From Amaranthus tricolor (lineage: Eukaryota; Streptophyta; Magnoliopsida; Caryophyllales; Amaranthaceae), in contig NC_080058.1 of assembly GCF_026212465.1 (NCBI RefSeq), positions 13,985,898-14,049,897 of the forward strand: DNA of 64,000 nucleotides. The letters run 5' to 3'. The translations under genes were made by a program, and so were the position numbers. Numbering within the stretch: position 1 is the first letter of the stretch; each line of letters starts with the position of its first letter. This document shows positions 1 to 13,428 of this stretch, piece after piece. The notes under the pieces are model-generated. The model had not been told where the DNA came from. It saw only the letters and a list, made by a program, of their open reading frames with translations, and searched no databases.

Positions 1-1624
<1,624 letters not shown>

Positions 1625-2629
1625 TAGGGATGGCAATTCAGTCCGAATCCGCCCCTGATTCGACTCGATCCGAGGATTTTAATCCGATTCGACGTATTTA
1701 TATATAAGTTATTTAATAACCTCATAATTCTAAAAAATTCTTATTCAATTTTATTGCTAATTAGCTTTTTTAAGAAAATATTCATTAAAATAGTATTTAC
1801 CATTAATTAAATTTAAGCCATTGATGATGTGTAATGTGGATGAATGAATGGTTTAGATAATGTCCACCTCATCAATCCTTAAAAACTTTCAATAACCAAT
1901 TACATACAACTATGAATGACATGAATTTTGGATTTTAACCATTGATTTCAAAATGGTTTCAATCTTAGCCCTTCATTATTTTTCTCATAAGAGTAAATAG
2001 AAAGCAATAGAAAGCAAGATAAGTCTATATTGAAGTGTTGAAGAAACATCTAAGTTTTTGTATTGTTCCACTTCAGTATGTTTCTAAGGTTTTTGTAATG
2101 TGTTTATTGGTTTATAATTGATATCAATATCATGGGGAATCTTATTTATTTATAGATGATCTTGTTTACAATATTTCAATATTAGAACTTAGTTTTCAAA
2201 TATTCAAAAAATCATAATTAAAAAACTGAAATTGGACATAATTTGCTGAAATTACGTGAAAAATTAATTCGGATTTATAACAGTTCGATTAATAATCGGT
2301 TCGGGTTTGTATCGGTTCGGGTTAAAAACAGTTCGATCTTAATCGGTTTTAGTCAGGTTGCATTCGGTTACGTGCATAATTCTGGTCAGATTTGACTCGG
2401 GTCGATCACTATTGAGTTCGGGTAACATCGGTTAACGTTTATATGTCGGTTATAAAATTTGGTTGCAGTTCGAGTTCGATTTTGCCGTTTTCCGTTATTA
2501 AACGGTTGGAGTGCAATATCGGTTCGAATAATGCCGGTTCGGTAAACCTAAAAAATTAACATTTTTCGGATCGGATAATTTTCGATTCCGGATCGGATTT
2601 TTGGGTCGAGTTAAATTTAAACAGCTCTA
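1625..2629. mobile_element. Degenerate non-autonomous hAT-like element
   Basis: The left end begins TAGGGATGGCAATTC and the right end, read on the other strand, begins TAGAGCTGTTTAAATT, which fits the imperfect short termini of hAT elements. Both subterminal zones are rich in short TCGG/CCGA-type repeats (GGTTCGG, GATCGG, CCGATTC), and the centre is plain AT-rich DNA with no coding capacity. The flanking 8-mers match only weakly (ggtgtgag against ggtgcaat if shifted by one), so the target duplication is not convincing. The element is probably old. Confidence 0.45.
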
Positions 2630-3428
2630 GGTGCAATGTACATAAAAGAAAATTCATGGTCGAGGCCTTGGACTGTTTAGCTGTTCAGTTTGATGGGATT
2701 TGATGATTGACGTACGCAGTTCAATCATTTTCAGGATGGAGATTTTATCATGAATACTCTACGTTGTTTGCGGAATTCATCAATGTTGAATTTTGATTCA
2801 TTGTTCATTGTTGAATAATTATGCGGTCAAAACTCAATTGTATGATTGTACACCAAATTTGTTTCATAATTACTTTCAATGTTTCCTGTTTGCTTTTTTA
2901 CGCAATTCAATATATTAATTTAATCATTAATATTTTTAATTATGTATAATAAAAAAATTATAAAAATTTGATATTAATAATTTTTGCAATGAGATGAATC
3001 AAATAAAATTTCACTTTACTATATTTTAAATTATAGATTAAAAATTAATCACAAATTTAGAGTGGTGAATAAATAGTGTCATATATCCTAATGCTGCAAC
3101 TAATATGAAACGGAGAAAGTATTTGATTAGAAAATTAAGAAAAATAAAATAAAAATAAATTATTGAGATAGTGGAAAAACTATGATGAAAATGAAAGTTA
3201 GATGTGTGAAAAAAAATTAAAAAAAATGTGAATAATAATTAAAAATTAAAATGAGATAAATTTATTTCAGATTAAAAAGAAAATGGGCAAATTTTCGGAA
3301 AACATTGAGCATCATTAAGTATTCTATAAAATACAAAATTCAACGGTAAGAACTTTGGAAATGAGAATGAAAAGTCTCCTATTAAATTATATACTACCTA
3401 TGTCTTATGACTTTTGCAATAAGTACAA
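2630..3428. other. Intergenic; contains a decayed Stowaway-like MITE remnant near 2870-3122
   Basis: No gene is seen. The segment ending gaaacggagaaagtat near 3106-3121 resembles the outer end of Stowaway MITEs. Its interior (gcaattcaatatattaatt... and aaaatttcactttactatat) resembles the decayed element at 44250-44612. The left end is too decayed to place. Confidence 0.35.
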
Positions 3429-3795
3429 ATTTTAATGGGTGTTACTAAAGTTCGCCACCCCTTTTCATTTTATCGCCAACCCTTTTTAAAATTACGTATT
3501 TGCGCCTGGAGTTTAAAAATTACAAAATTGCCACTGGACTTAAAACTTAATTAATAAATGTAAATCACGCTTAATAACACAATTAAGAATTTAATGCGGA
3601 AGATTTGTCTATATATCGAATTCTGAGATGCGTATGAAGTACGAATTCAAACACAGTACTATCTCTCTAAAAACTGTTAAAGAAGTTGTAACCCGTAATT
3701 GGTTAAATATGGCTAACGAAAGCGACTATGAGTCGGATGCGGTACGTTAAGTTTTCGATTGGAATCGTTGGAAATTGAAAAAAAAATTAAATAAA

Positions 3796-3955
3796 TCGCG
3801 CAAAACTGGGCGATTGAACCATGGTTCAATTGCACAAAACTGGGCGATTGGACCATGGATCAATCGCACAAAACTGGGCGATTGATCCATGGTCCAGTCG
3901 CCTAGTTCTGTGCGACTAAACCATAGTTCTGTCGCCCCATTTGTGCGATTGTTAT
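3796..3955. repeat. 34-bp subterminal repeats with palindromic cores
   Basis: The motif GGGCGATTG followed by ACCATGG and TCAATCGCAC recurs with starts at 3808, 3842 and 3876, a period of 34 bp. Two degenerate copies follow up to 3955. Each copy contains a near-perfect palindrome centred on CCATGG. Related palindromes built from CGCCCAGAT and ATCTGGGCG lie near the other end of the same element, at 7143-7195 and 7515-7547. Confidence 0.85.
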
Positions 3956-4070
3956 TATTATTATTTTTTTAATTTTATTTTACGTAATAATTTTTTTTAC
4001 TTATTATTATTATTATTATTGTTGTTGTTTTAGTTTTTTTTTTTTAATTTTTTATTATTGTTATTATTAA

Positions 4071-4133
<63 letters not shown>

Positions 4134-4470
4134 GATTATTATTGTTGTCATTATTATTATTATTATTGTTGATAATTTATATTTTTAAATTTTTATAATT
4201 TTTTTATTTACGTAATTTTTTTATTATTATTAAAATTGTTATTGTTGTTGTCATTATTAATTTTACTTTTCGTTATTTATTTATTTATTTATTTATTATT
4301 ATTATTATTGTTGTTGTTGTTGTTGTTGTTGTTGTCATTATTATTATTATTATTGTAGTCATTATTATTATTATAATTATTTGTATTAATTTTTTTTTAG
4401 TATTAGTATTTGTATTAATTTTTGTTATAATTATTATTTATATTTACGTCATTAATGTAATTAATTTATA
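3956..4470. repeat. TTA/TTG-rich trinucleotide low-complexity tract
   Basis: Imperfect (TTA)n with interspersed (TTG)n and ATTT runs fills this stretch inside the Mutator-like element. No reading frame is credible here. Confidence 0.9.
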
Positions 4471-4487
4471 TTATTTATATTTTAAAT

Positions 4488-4829
4488 TTGCAGGAGTTTG
4501 AAAACTTTGGAGACAACGTAGACTACTCCGGTAGCTTTGTTACGGATAGGGAATTTATCTCCGTAGATGAGTTACATAGTTGGGCCGATGCGATAGCAAT
4601 AACAATCGATTTTCAATTTACACGTACTTCTTATAAAAAGAAAGAAGGACGTTCTAGAGTTAGTATCTATTTAAGATGTCACCGTTATGGTAATATTAGG
4701 GGTGATGTACATAATCTAGATAATACTGCCCGACCTGGTTCTAAAAGTAGAAGTTGCGGGTGTAAATTTTTGATTGTAGGAAGTAGTCGAAAACCACTAG
4801 TAAAACTCACGTATTCAAATCTGCTCTGA
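4488..4829 (+). pseudogene. MULE transposase N-terminal remnant (FAR1/MuDR-type domain)
   Basis: The 113-residue frame carries a stretch around residues 28-95 with the pattern expected of the N-terminal FAR1-like or MuDR-associated domain of plant Mutator transposases: a SWADAIAI segment, a basic KKKEGRSR segment, an aromatic/Cys LRCHRYG segment and a KSRSCGCKF zinc-ligand segment. A splice acceptor-like ttgcag sits just before the GAGTTTG that opens the coding segment (4492), so the Met shown by the frame may not be a true start. The catalytic DDE region, SWIM zinc finger and C-terminus of the family are absent. Coding similarity ends where the oppositely oriented mobile-domain gene begins, which suggests an internal deletion or replacement. 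The assignment comes from motif recognition only. Confidence 0.55.
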
Positions 4830-6658
4830 GAAGGACCAGGACCGGAAGTCGGCGCTTCGTCCGGGGCTATGTACGGGTGCGAGCACACTCTGAACCATTC
4901 AACGTAATTAGGTTCAGCCTCTGAAGGAACAGAAGCCAGACGAAGTCCCTGCTCAATAAGGCGGGCACTAAAGGGGAACCTACTCCATGCCTCCAAATAT
5001 ACAGCAGAAGAAGGAAAGGTCACGGAGTAGGTACCGAGTGCCGGTCGGAGAGCCTTGGCTGGTCTCATAGGAGCGGGAGGAATAGCCTGCACGAACCCGA
5101 TCTGTCGCAATGTCCTCTCTGGCAATTACACCTCGACGACATCAAAGCACGTGATACCCCCGATGATGGTGGTGCGTGGGTGATCATTCAGCAACGCACC
5201 AGGAGCAGAATTGTAGGGAGTCAATTCCACCTGCATACAAGCCAAGTTAACCAAAACAAAAACTGTAAATTGAAAAACGCATGCATGGAAAAAAGTAATG
5301 TACAATACCTGAGTCTCCGTCATTGAGTCAAGAACCCTGCGACAGTCTCTCAACCTTTCCACCTCACGACATGGTTTCTTCGGTGTCCACATCTCCGCCC
5401 TAGTCATGTTTGGCATATCTTCTCGGCGATGATTAGGACGAAAAGCGGGAAAGTACACATAGATCCATGTATGGAGCAATGTGAGGCATCCCGCAATTGT
5501 CTTGCAACTAGCCCTAGATGCCATTCCGAGCTGCCTGTACAAGAACGCCAAGGTCACCGCACCCCAGGCCACGTCCTGCTGATCGTCGTTCACGGCAAGT
5601 ATCGGGTGAGGTCGCATGCCAATTCTAGTCTTATCCGCCAGCAAGGTAGAGCCGACGATAGCCATGTAGTACGCTGTCGTTTAAGTATCCATGGCCTGCG
5701 ACCTATGACACAGCCGCATCAGTTCAGCAACGCTTACGCAGCCGCAGGTGAATGCACCTCTACGCCAAAGCTCAGACATAGGCTCCCCGAAAAGATTGGT
5801 GATACCAACCTGCCACTCCGCCTCCGAAGGCTCAGCCGGCAGAGAACCTTCAATAGAAATGCCCAATATGCGTTTCACGTCGTGCAACATAATCGTCATT
5901 TCCCCCCATGGCATGTGGAAGGTGTTCTTATCCGGCTGCCACCTCTCCACGAACGCCGATATCAAAGCACAGTCGATGTGCTGGTGCATAATGTTCGGTA
6001 GTCGGCCGAGGGAAGTGGCAGGTAGAACATCGTTCAGCGCATCGGACATATCCCTCAGTCGGATGATGGACTCCATCGGCCTCTTCCTAATACGGCAATC
6101 CAGAACCGGAGGCGTACGCTCGGAGCCGTCATAAATAAGTTTATCTATGAGCCCGCCATAGCTAGGGATCAGTCGCGTATCTGTCGGCCCCCGGGCTGGG
6201 GTGATGTCACTAACCAGTCCGTGTTAGTGGACTGTGAGGCCCTGCTCTCCCGTGGCGGCTCATTATCGACAAAACTACGTCCTGCGCGCTCACATGTGGC
6301 AGAAGAACTCGGGCCGCCACGGGCGAATCTGCCGTCGGGGCCCCGAACAACAGTCCAGTCCAATGGGCGAGACTCAGGACCTTGGAACTAAACATCATTA
6401 GCATCATTATCATCATCACTATAAACCCCCCAACTACTCTGGAGGCTGTTAGCCTGGTCATTGAAAGGAGTACGCACTTGGTTCAGCGTACTCGACCGTT
6501 GGGCCTCACTGTGTCTGGCAGCCTCTTCCTGCCTAGCCCTCCTAGCAGAACCCGTTACCCCCTCTCATGCGGGTCCCCTCTGAGTAAGGTAGGCCTAGAA
6601 CTATTACCTCTCAACAATTGTCTAAAAAAACCCTTTCCTTTTCCTTGATTACCAGCCA
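4750..6658 (-). pseudogene. Plant mobile domain (PMD, MAIN-like) protein, broken
   Basis: Three minus-strand blocks read as one plant mobile domain protein of the MAIN / 'serine/threonine phosphatase 7 long form' type. Block 1 (about 6190-5681) has IPSYGGLIDKLIYDG, then ALISAFVERWQPDKNTFHMP and a GEMTIMLHDVKRILGI segment. Block 2 (5665-5126) has DVAWGAVTLAFLYRQLGMA, a CLTLLHTWIYVYFPAFRP segment and introns. Block 3 (5125-about 4790) has LRQIGFVQAIPP and EPNYVEWFRVCSHPYIAP. A plausible start is the ATG at 6658-6656 (MAGNQGKGKG), but stops and frame changes between 6640 and 6200 break the 5' part. This family occurs both as host silencing factors and inside Mutator elements. Its position inside a MULE, opposite the transposase remnant, favours a transposon passenger. 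Confidence 0.7.
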
Positions 6659-6689
6659 TATTCTACAATTTTTTACAGTTTCATTAAGT

Positions 6690-7130
6690 ATTAAAAATAA
6701 ATGAACATAATCAATATTTACGTTACATTAACCAAATGAACATAATAAAAATAATAACAACATCATTAACAAAACTAATAACATTAATAATAACAACAAC
6801 CACTATAATAATAATATAACAATAAAAATAATAACAAATAATATAATAATAATAACAGTAATAATACAAATAAAAAAATAATAATTTTTCTAAAAAAAAT
6901 AATAATCAAAAATTAAAAATGGAAAAAAAAAACAAAAAAACCAAATAAACAATTAATAATTCAAACATAAATAATAATTTAACAACAAAAAATTTAACAA
7001 TCAAAATTAAAACAAAAAAAAGTAATAATAACAATAACAATAATAATAATAATGATAACAATAATAGAAACAATAATAAAAATAAAAAAATTATTAATAT
7101 TTATCAAAAAGAAACGAAAAAAAAAAAAAA
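6690..7130. repeat. AAT/AAC-rich low-complexity tract
   Basis: This is imperfect (AAT)n and (AAC)n with A-runs. It mirrors the TTA-rich tract on the left side of the same Mutator-like element, so the element has a rough large-scale inverted symmetry. Confidence 0.85.
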
Positions 7131-7834
7131 AATTTAAGGTGATTCGCCCAGATTTAGGCGATTGGACCCCGGTTCAATCGCCTAAATCTGGGCGATTCAA
7201 CTTTTTTTTAATTTTTTTTTAAAATTTTAATAAATTAAATTATTATTAACTATAATATTAAAAACAATATATAAAACTTACTAAAAAAATATTAAATAAA
7301 CATTACAACATACATATTTACATTAATAATTTATAAAACAAAACATTAACATATATTTACTAATAAAATAAATAACAATCATAATAATAATAATAAAATT
7401 AATAATAATAACATTAACAACAATTATAACAATAACAATAATAACATACTTCAAAATTTATAATAATTATTCCAAAACATACGAAAAAAAAATAAAAAAA
7501 ATAAAAAAATATTATGAATCGCCCATATCCCAGATCTGGGCGATTCATATTTTTTAAAAAAAAAAAAAATTTTGCAACTAATTAAATTAAAAATAACTTA
7601 CCTCGATTAATAATTTGCGGATTGAACTTAATTTTTGATCCGAAAATTAGATTTTGTAAGTTGGTTTTTAGTTGTGGTGAGAATAATTTTAGTGGGAGTG
7701 TGGTATATGTAGAAAATTTTATGTTCAATGGCAAAATAGTAATTTTTTTAAAATGTAGGGGCAAATTGGTAATTTACTCAGGGGGTGGCGATAAAATGAA
7801 AGGGGTGACAATATATAAGAATTGGGATTTTAAT

Positions 7835-8643
7835 TTGTACAAATCAAGAAAAAGGGAAAGTAGGTTAAAATTAGTGATGGACGAAATTTGGTCTAAACTA
7901 CAAAGCAAACCAAATCAAATCGTAGTCTTAGTATTTGGTCTAATTTATATATGTTTGGTCTAGTATGATTTTTTTCAAAACAATTATTACTTCTGGTCTG
8001 GTTTCGATTTTTTATTTTTTAGACCACACTAGATCGGAAAATCGTATTCTAATCGAAAATAGTTTTTTTAATTTTTTAAAATAGGTCACTATCTAGATAT
8101 GAGATATAATATTTTTCATAGTAATATATACTTGAATTATGTGAATGCAATAAACTAATTACGAATTATACTATTTGGTAATTGTAGGTGTAATATATTT
8201 GCATCAACAAATTAATTTAGAAAAAAATTAAACCACATAACTTTAGACCAAACAAGACTAGCCATTTGTCAAAAGCTCTAATCTGGTCCGATATAGAGGT
8301 TTAAATGGTTTGATTTTACTGACACACTAGACCAAATTACAAATAGATGTTCTCTCAAGGATACCATCTCTTTTTAAGTTAGCCTATCTAAAAAAATAAA
8401 ACAAAAAATAAACTAAAACAATAACTATAACGCACGTTGTGCGTATTGATTTAATTTTGACATTTTTTCACTTTATATTCTACTCCCTTATCAAAATTTC
8501 ATAAGGAAAAGTAAACAAGGGGGTAAATCAAACCTTGAATAACTTTTATCATCATACAACTTAGTGCATTTTATACGACATTGATAAAAGAAAAGCTTTA
8601 GAGTCCATTTTTTTCAATTTATGATTTGAATGATTCAAGAACT
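7835..8643. other. Intergenic; possible old MITE with TTTGGTCT repeats near 7873-8345
   Basis: No gene is visible. Between about 7873 and 8345 the sequence repeats variants of TTTGGTCTA and its complement (AGACCAAA) near both edges, as many small plant DNA elements do. No convincing target duplication was found. Confidence 0.3.
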
Positions 8644-9125
8644 ATTATAATTAGGGATGGCCACGGAGCGTATTACCCGGAACCGAACCGGTCCCGAACC
8701 GTTTGGAACCGAAACCGTTCGCGACAGGATTCGAACCGGCCCGAACTGTAGAACCGTGAAACCGCCGGACAAAAACTGCTTGAACCGGACCTAAGAACCG
8801 CGGACTTGAACCGGAATCAGAACCCGCCCAGCGGTTCCATGGAACCGGACCGTGAAACTAGCCGTTATACTAGCCGTTGCAAATTTTCCTATAAATACCT
8901 TCAATCATTTTCATTCACAACTCATCTCTTCTCCTACTCTCTCTAATTAATTACTTAATTACGCAATTATTCTCTTAATTATATAATTAGTCTTTTAATT
9001 ATTTCTTAATTTAGTTAATTACATAATTAGTTTATTAATTAATTAATTATTTTTTTTTTAATTCTATTATTATTTCAATATTATCATGTGTTCTTTTTTG
9101 AAAAAAGCCTTTAAAAATTTCTAAA

Positions 9126-12100
9126 GTGGCAAAATCATTGGGAGGTTCTAGCTCCAAAAGAAAGGCCACTTCAACTCCGTCTGTATCAACAACACCTTCG
9201 ATTACTAATTATATTATGAACCAAATTATCCAGAAGGGTACGACCAAGAATTACACAATTATGCAGAAGACGTGGAAAGAGAAATACAAATTGATGAAGA
9301 AGAAGAAGAAGAACAAGAAGAGGAACCAATGACCCCTACTAGGATACATAGATCTCGACAGTCATCAACAAGATCACATGAAGAACAACTACAACAACAA
9401 CAACAACAACAAAGACAAGCTCGTGGTAAACGAGTCAATTTCCAAAGTATCGATTAGTTTTACAATTTTATTCTTCAAATTGATTAAATTTTAAATTATT
9501 ATTTATTTATATATTGTGGTATTTGAGTATATCTTTATATTTAAATTTAGATGAAGAAGAACCAGTAAGACAACCTTTTTCGGCAATGCCACCTCCTAGT
9601 GGTAGGGCTGTTTCACTTGTGTGGTCGTATTTTACAAAAGAACCAACCGACAATCCAGATGTTTTCTTATGCACTTGTCAAATTTGTGAAAGTCAAGGAG
9701 TAAAGCCCTTAGTTTCATACAATTTCGCCAGAGGTAAATACTTTTTCAGTTTTTTATACATTATATATTCATATTTTATAAAAATTTATTTATTGTGTTT
9801 TGTGAATACGTGTTAGGTGGTGGTACGGGATCTTTTAACAAACATTTGGCAAAGAAGTATGGAATCACAAAAGAAACTCATGCAGCAAGCGACAGCGGGA
9901 CCACAAGTGGAAGCCGAAAGTGGGACATTCCCAGCACATGTATGCCTTTTAAATATAATCGTAATGATATGATTGATGAATTTTCTAAGTATGTAATTTG
10001 TGATGAATTGCCATTTAACCATGGTGAAAGTAGGTCATACGAGCGTTACACTAGAAAAACATTGCAACCACAATGTAGAGCAATCTCTAGGAGCACTCTT
10101 AAACGATGCACAATTAAATTATATGAAACAATACGCTATGAATTAGTAGAAATGTTTAAATCTTTTAATGGTAGGGTTAGCATAACAACTAATATTTGGT
10201 CTGCTCCCCCACATTTAAAATCTTATATGTGTGTAACAGCATATTGGATAGATCAAAATTGGATTATTCAAAAAAGAATAATTGCTTTTGAGGCAATGCT
10301 CGAAAGACATACGGGTGAAAACATAAAATACAGATTAGTAGAGATATGTAGAGAATGGAACTTATTAGATAAGATATTTTGTTGTTCTACCGATAATGCA
10401 ACTGCTAACATTAAATGTATGGAACTTTTGTATAACGAATCTGCATTTAGTTTTATCCTTGGGGGTAGATTATTACACATACGTTGTTGTGCTCATATAG
10501 TAAACTTATCTTGCTAAGCAGGTATAAAACAATTAAGTGATTTATTAGATCCAATTAGAGACATAGTGAAGTGGCTTAGAATTGGACAGATAAAGAGACG
10601 ATATAAGCAATTATGTGACCATTATCAACTAAAAAAAGTGTATTGGTCATTAGATACTCCTACATGTTGGGGCTCAACCAACGATTTATTAAGAAAAGTG
10701 ATTGCTTATCATCTAGTTATAACACAACTTTATAGTGAGTGTACAGATAGCTATATAACTGATGACACATGGGAACTAGCTATAGGTGTACATAAAATAT
10801 TAGAGGCGTATGACCACGCAACTAAGATTTTTTCATATGTTTACGAACCAAACGTCCACTTAGTAATAAGTGAGTGTATTACTATTTTTTATCATCTTCT
10901 TAAACATACGCATGATGATACTAACCCATATTTAAAGCCGATTCTTGGAGATATGATGGATAAGTGGAAGGCATATTTTACCGATTTTCTTTTTATTTAT
11001 GGAATTGCAACCATTTTAGACCCATGTTTTAAGACAGAAGTCCTTACTAAAGTAATTGGATTTTACTACCAATGATTAGATCGCCCGCGTAGTGATGTAT
11101 ATAATTATGTTGAAACTTGTAAAAAACTTTTAGCAGAACTTTATAATTACTATGCTGGTGTATATAACCCAAAACACGATACGTCTACGCGTGCTAGCGT
11201 CTCGGCACGTCCCTCTTATTATAATTCCGTAATAGCTAATATAATGAGCCAAGATGATAGTTTTGTAGGATCATCTTCTTGTTCACCCTCCACTGCATAT
11301 TTAGAATTAGATAATTATCTTAAACATCACTTTGAAATTGACCAAGGTAGCTATAATGTTTTAGAGTGGTGGAAAGAAAAATATATTAAATTTCTCATAT
11401 TATCGAGAATTGCAAAGGATATCCTTGCAATTAGGGATGCAGGCGCGGCAGGTCTAATAGGAGACCCGCCCCATCGGGGAGGGGATGGGTCCCGGTTTGA
11501 TGGGTCATGGGGCGGGTACGGGTATAAAATTCATATCCACCACGGGGATGGGGATGGGGATGGGTTTTAGGTGATACCCGTCCCATCCCCGCCTCGCCCC
11601 GCCCCGCCTCAAGATACCCGCCTCAAAATATGTACAAATTTTGGGAAACCGGGTACCCGGTATCCGGTTTATATTTAAAAAAAAATTATTTTCAAAACCT
11701 TAAATTTGGCCGCCAAAACCTAAAATGCCTAAATCTACCTTGGGCCTTCTGATTTCTGATTCTGAAATCCCTTCTTCTTCAATCTTCATGCCGTCATCTT
11801 GGTTCTTCTTCACCATTCACGTTGAGACGTCGACAAGAATCGAGTTCATCACCATTAACTGGATAAGTTTGTTTCAGTTCATCACCATTCTTTTAGTTCA
11901 TCACCATTCTCCTTTGTTCTTTATGGGTACTCTCAAGTCTCAAGATTAAGTGAATCCAGTGTTCTGTTTTAGACCTTTTAGTTCTTTAAGATTTTAATCA
12001 TTTTGTTATTTGTTATTCATGGTGTGTGTTTGTGATTATTGATAATGCTTTGTATCTCTCGGTTATACACCCTTCTTTAACTAAAACCTGCGCAACCATT

Positions 12101-12892
12101 AATCATCCTTCAAACATATCATCATCTCCTTCCTACCATCTTTAAGAAAACAAACTGAAATTAAATCTACCTTTCCATCACAAATTCAGAGACCATTAAG
12201 GTTTGAGTAGTACTTTATCAAATTAGAAACCCCCTAATTGGAATTTAGGGATTTCAAAGTTCAATTAAAATCTCTACAAAAATCAGTGTGAATTATTGGA
12301 AACTAAATTGGAGTTATTTTGATTATAGATGCTGTTGGGATAGAAAGACCTAAGTAATCATCATCATCATCTTCCATCCTTCAGATGGGTATTAAGCGGG
12401 GATTTGACGGGTGGTAGGGTGGGGAAAATGTGTATTACACGGGGATGGATACCCAGATGGGTGGTGGGACGGGGATGGTTTTAGATACAAACCCATCGGG
12501 GCGGGGACAGGGAAAAAAATTATACCCGCCGCGGGGATGGGGATGGCATTAATAGATGGGGATGGGGATGGTAATTCCAATACCCGCCCCGCCCCGCCCC
12601 ATTTGCATCCCTACTTGCAATTCCTGCTTCTACGATTGCGTCGGAGTCTGCTTTTAGTGCAAGTAGAAGAGTTTTAGACGAAAAGAGATCTCGTCTTGCT
12701 CCACATATTCAAATATGTGTTTGCAAGAAAGATTGGGATCAAGCGGAGATTCGAACACAAGGACTAAGGAACAATGATGATCAAGACGATGATGATGATC
12801 CATGGATGATGATGGATACATTTGCATCATCGTCAGAAGGAGAGTTAGAGGAAGCATCTAACCAACCAGATGATGATGACGAAGACGAATAG
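9126..12892 (+). pseudogene. hAT transposase (zf-BED, DUF4413, C-terminal dimerisation), interrupted
   Basis: The first exon is acidic and Gln-rich (EEEEEEQEEE, then QQQQQQQ) and ends near 9444; a clear start ATG is not seen. The BED-finger exon begins after the acceptor at 9550 (PPSGRAVSLVWSYF, then CTCQIC) and ends at the donor at 9733/9734. The next exon starts at 9817 with GGTGSFNKHLAKKYG, giving a short 83-bp intron. The long exon carries the RNase-H-like transposase core (VSITTNIWSAP, FCCSTDNATANI, HIRCCAHIVNL), a DUF4413-like region (IATILDPCFKTEV) and, after the guest element, the dimerisation motif (STIASESAFSASRRVLD) and an Asp-rich tail ending at the stop at 12890-12892. In-frame stops lie at 10515-10517 and 11073-11075. 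The dimerisation region is split at 11431/12614. Confidence 0.9.
11432..12613. mobile_element. Nested non-autonomous hAT-type element
   Basis: The ends read TAGGGATGCAGGCGCGGC at the left and, on the other strand, TAGGGATGCAAATGGGGCGG at the right. They are flanked by a perfect 8-bp duplication, cttgcaat (11424-11431 and 12614-12621). Subterminal zones are full of GGGGATGG and CCCGCCCC repeats. The centre (about 11680-12360) is ordinary AT-rich sequence without a recognisable protein and may be captured host DNA. The element sits inside the C-terminal coding region of the host hAT transposase. Confidence 0.95.
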
Positions 12893-13428
12893 GATCCATT
12901 GGACAACGATAAATCAACATTCAATAACTAAAAATAAAAGGTATGACAAAGAACTACGTGGGCTTTGATTCCTTCGGGATACGTAGGCAGCTTAGTATTC
13001 CTTTGGGTACTAGGTTCAAGTCCATTTTCTCCCTCTTTTTTTATTAATCATCTTTATCGACATTATCGTTGATTCGTTTCTTATTAATTTATTTTTTTCA
13101 TTCTTTTTAGTAAATATTTTGATAACGATGACAACTTGACAAGCAATGAATTTCGCTAATAATTAAGTAATCATCAAAGGTACGTCCGCAATATTATAAA
13201 ATTTTTATATTATATAAATATTTAAAGGAAAAATAAAAATGAAACCAATGTTCCGACTCGCCCATCCCGCGAGTTGGAACCGCCGGAACCGCCTCATGAA
13301 CCGCTAAGGAACCGTTTGGAACCGCTCGGAACAGGAACCGTTCGCGACAGGTTCCAAATGGAATCGGAACCGAGTGGAACCGGAACGAAACCGGCCCAAC
13401 TCGGACCGTGGCCATGCCTAATTATAAT

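Larger units (their letters stand above)
3437..7826. mobile_element. Mutator-like element (MULE) with a plant-mobile-domain gene
   Basis: The element is bounded by imperfect inverted repeats. The left end contains CGCCACCCCTTTTCATTTTA and the right end carries its reverse complement (taaaatgaaaggggtg), about 30 bp of good match within longer diverged arms. The 8-mer attttaat lies directly outside both ends (3429-3436 and 7827-7834) and is the likely target duplication, although Mutator usually makes 9 bp. Inside are palindromic 34-bp subrepeats, a TTA-rich zone, a transposase N-terminal remnant on the plus strand, a broken plant-mobile-domain gene on the minus strand, and an AAT-rich zone. 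Most of the transposase is missing, so this copy is non-autonomous. Confidence 0.75.
8652..13420 (+). mobile_element. hAT (Ac-type) transposon with decayed transposase
   Basis: The termini are TAGGGATGGCCACGG at 8652 and, read on the other strand, TAGGCATGGCCACGG at 13420. Both are flanked by an exact 8-bp direct repeat, attataat (8644-8651 and 13421-13428), as hAT transposition produces. Subterminal zones on both sides are packed with GGAACCG / CGGTTCC units, likely transposase-binding sites. The interior encodes a spliced BED-finger hAT transposase that now has two in-frame stops and is split by a second hAT-type element. The full length of 4769 bp includes that 1182-bp guest. Confidence 0.95.

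Noticed and set aside
5429..6134. Two long plus-strand frames (190 and 128 codons) in the Mutator-like element.
   Set aside because: They lie opposite the plant-mobile-domain coding blocks, which have recognisable motifs. These are antisense shadows.
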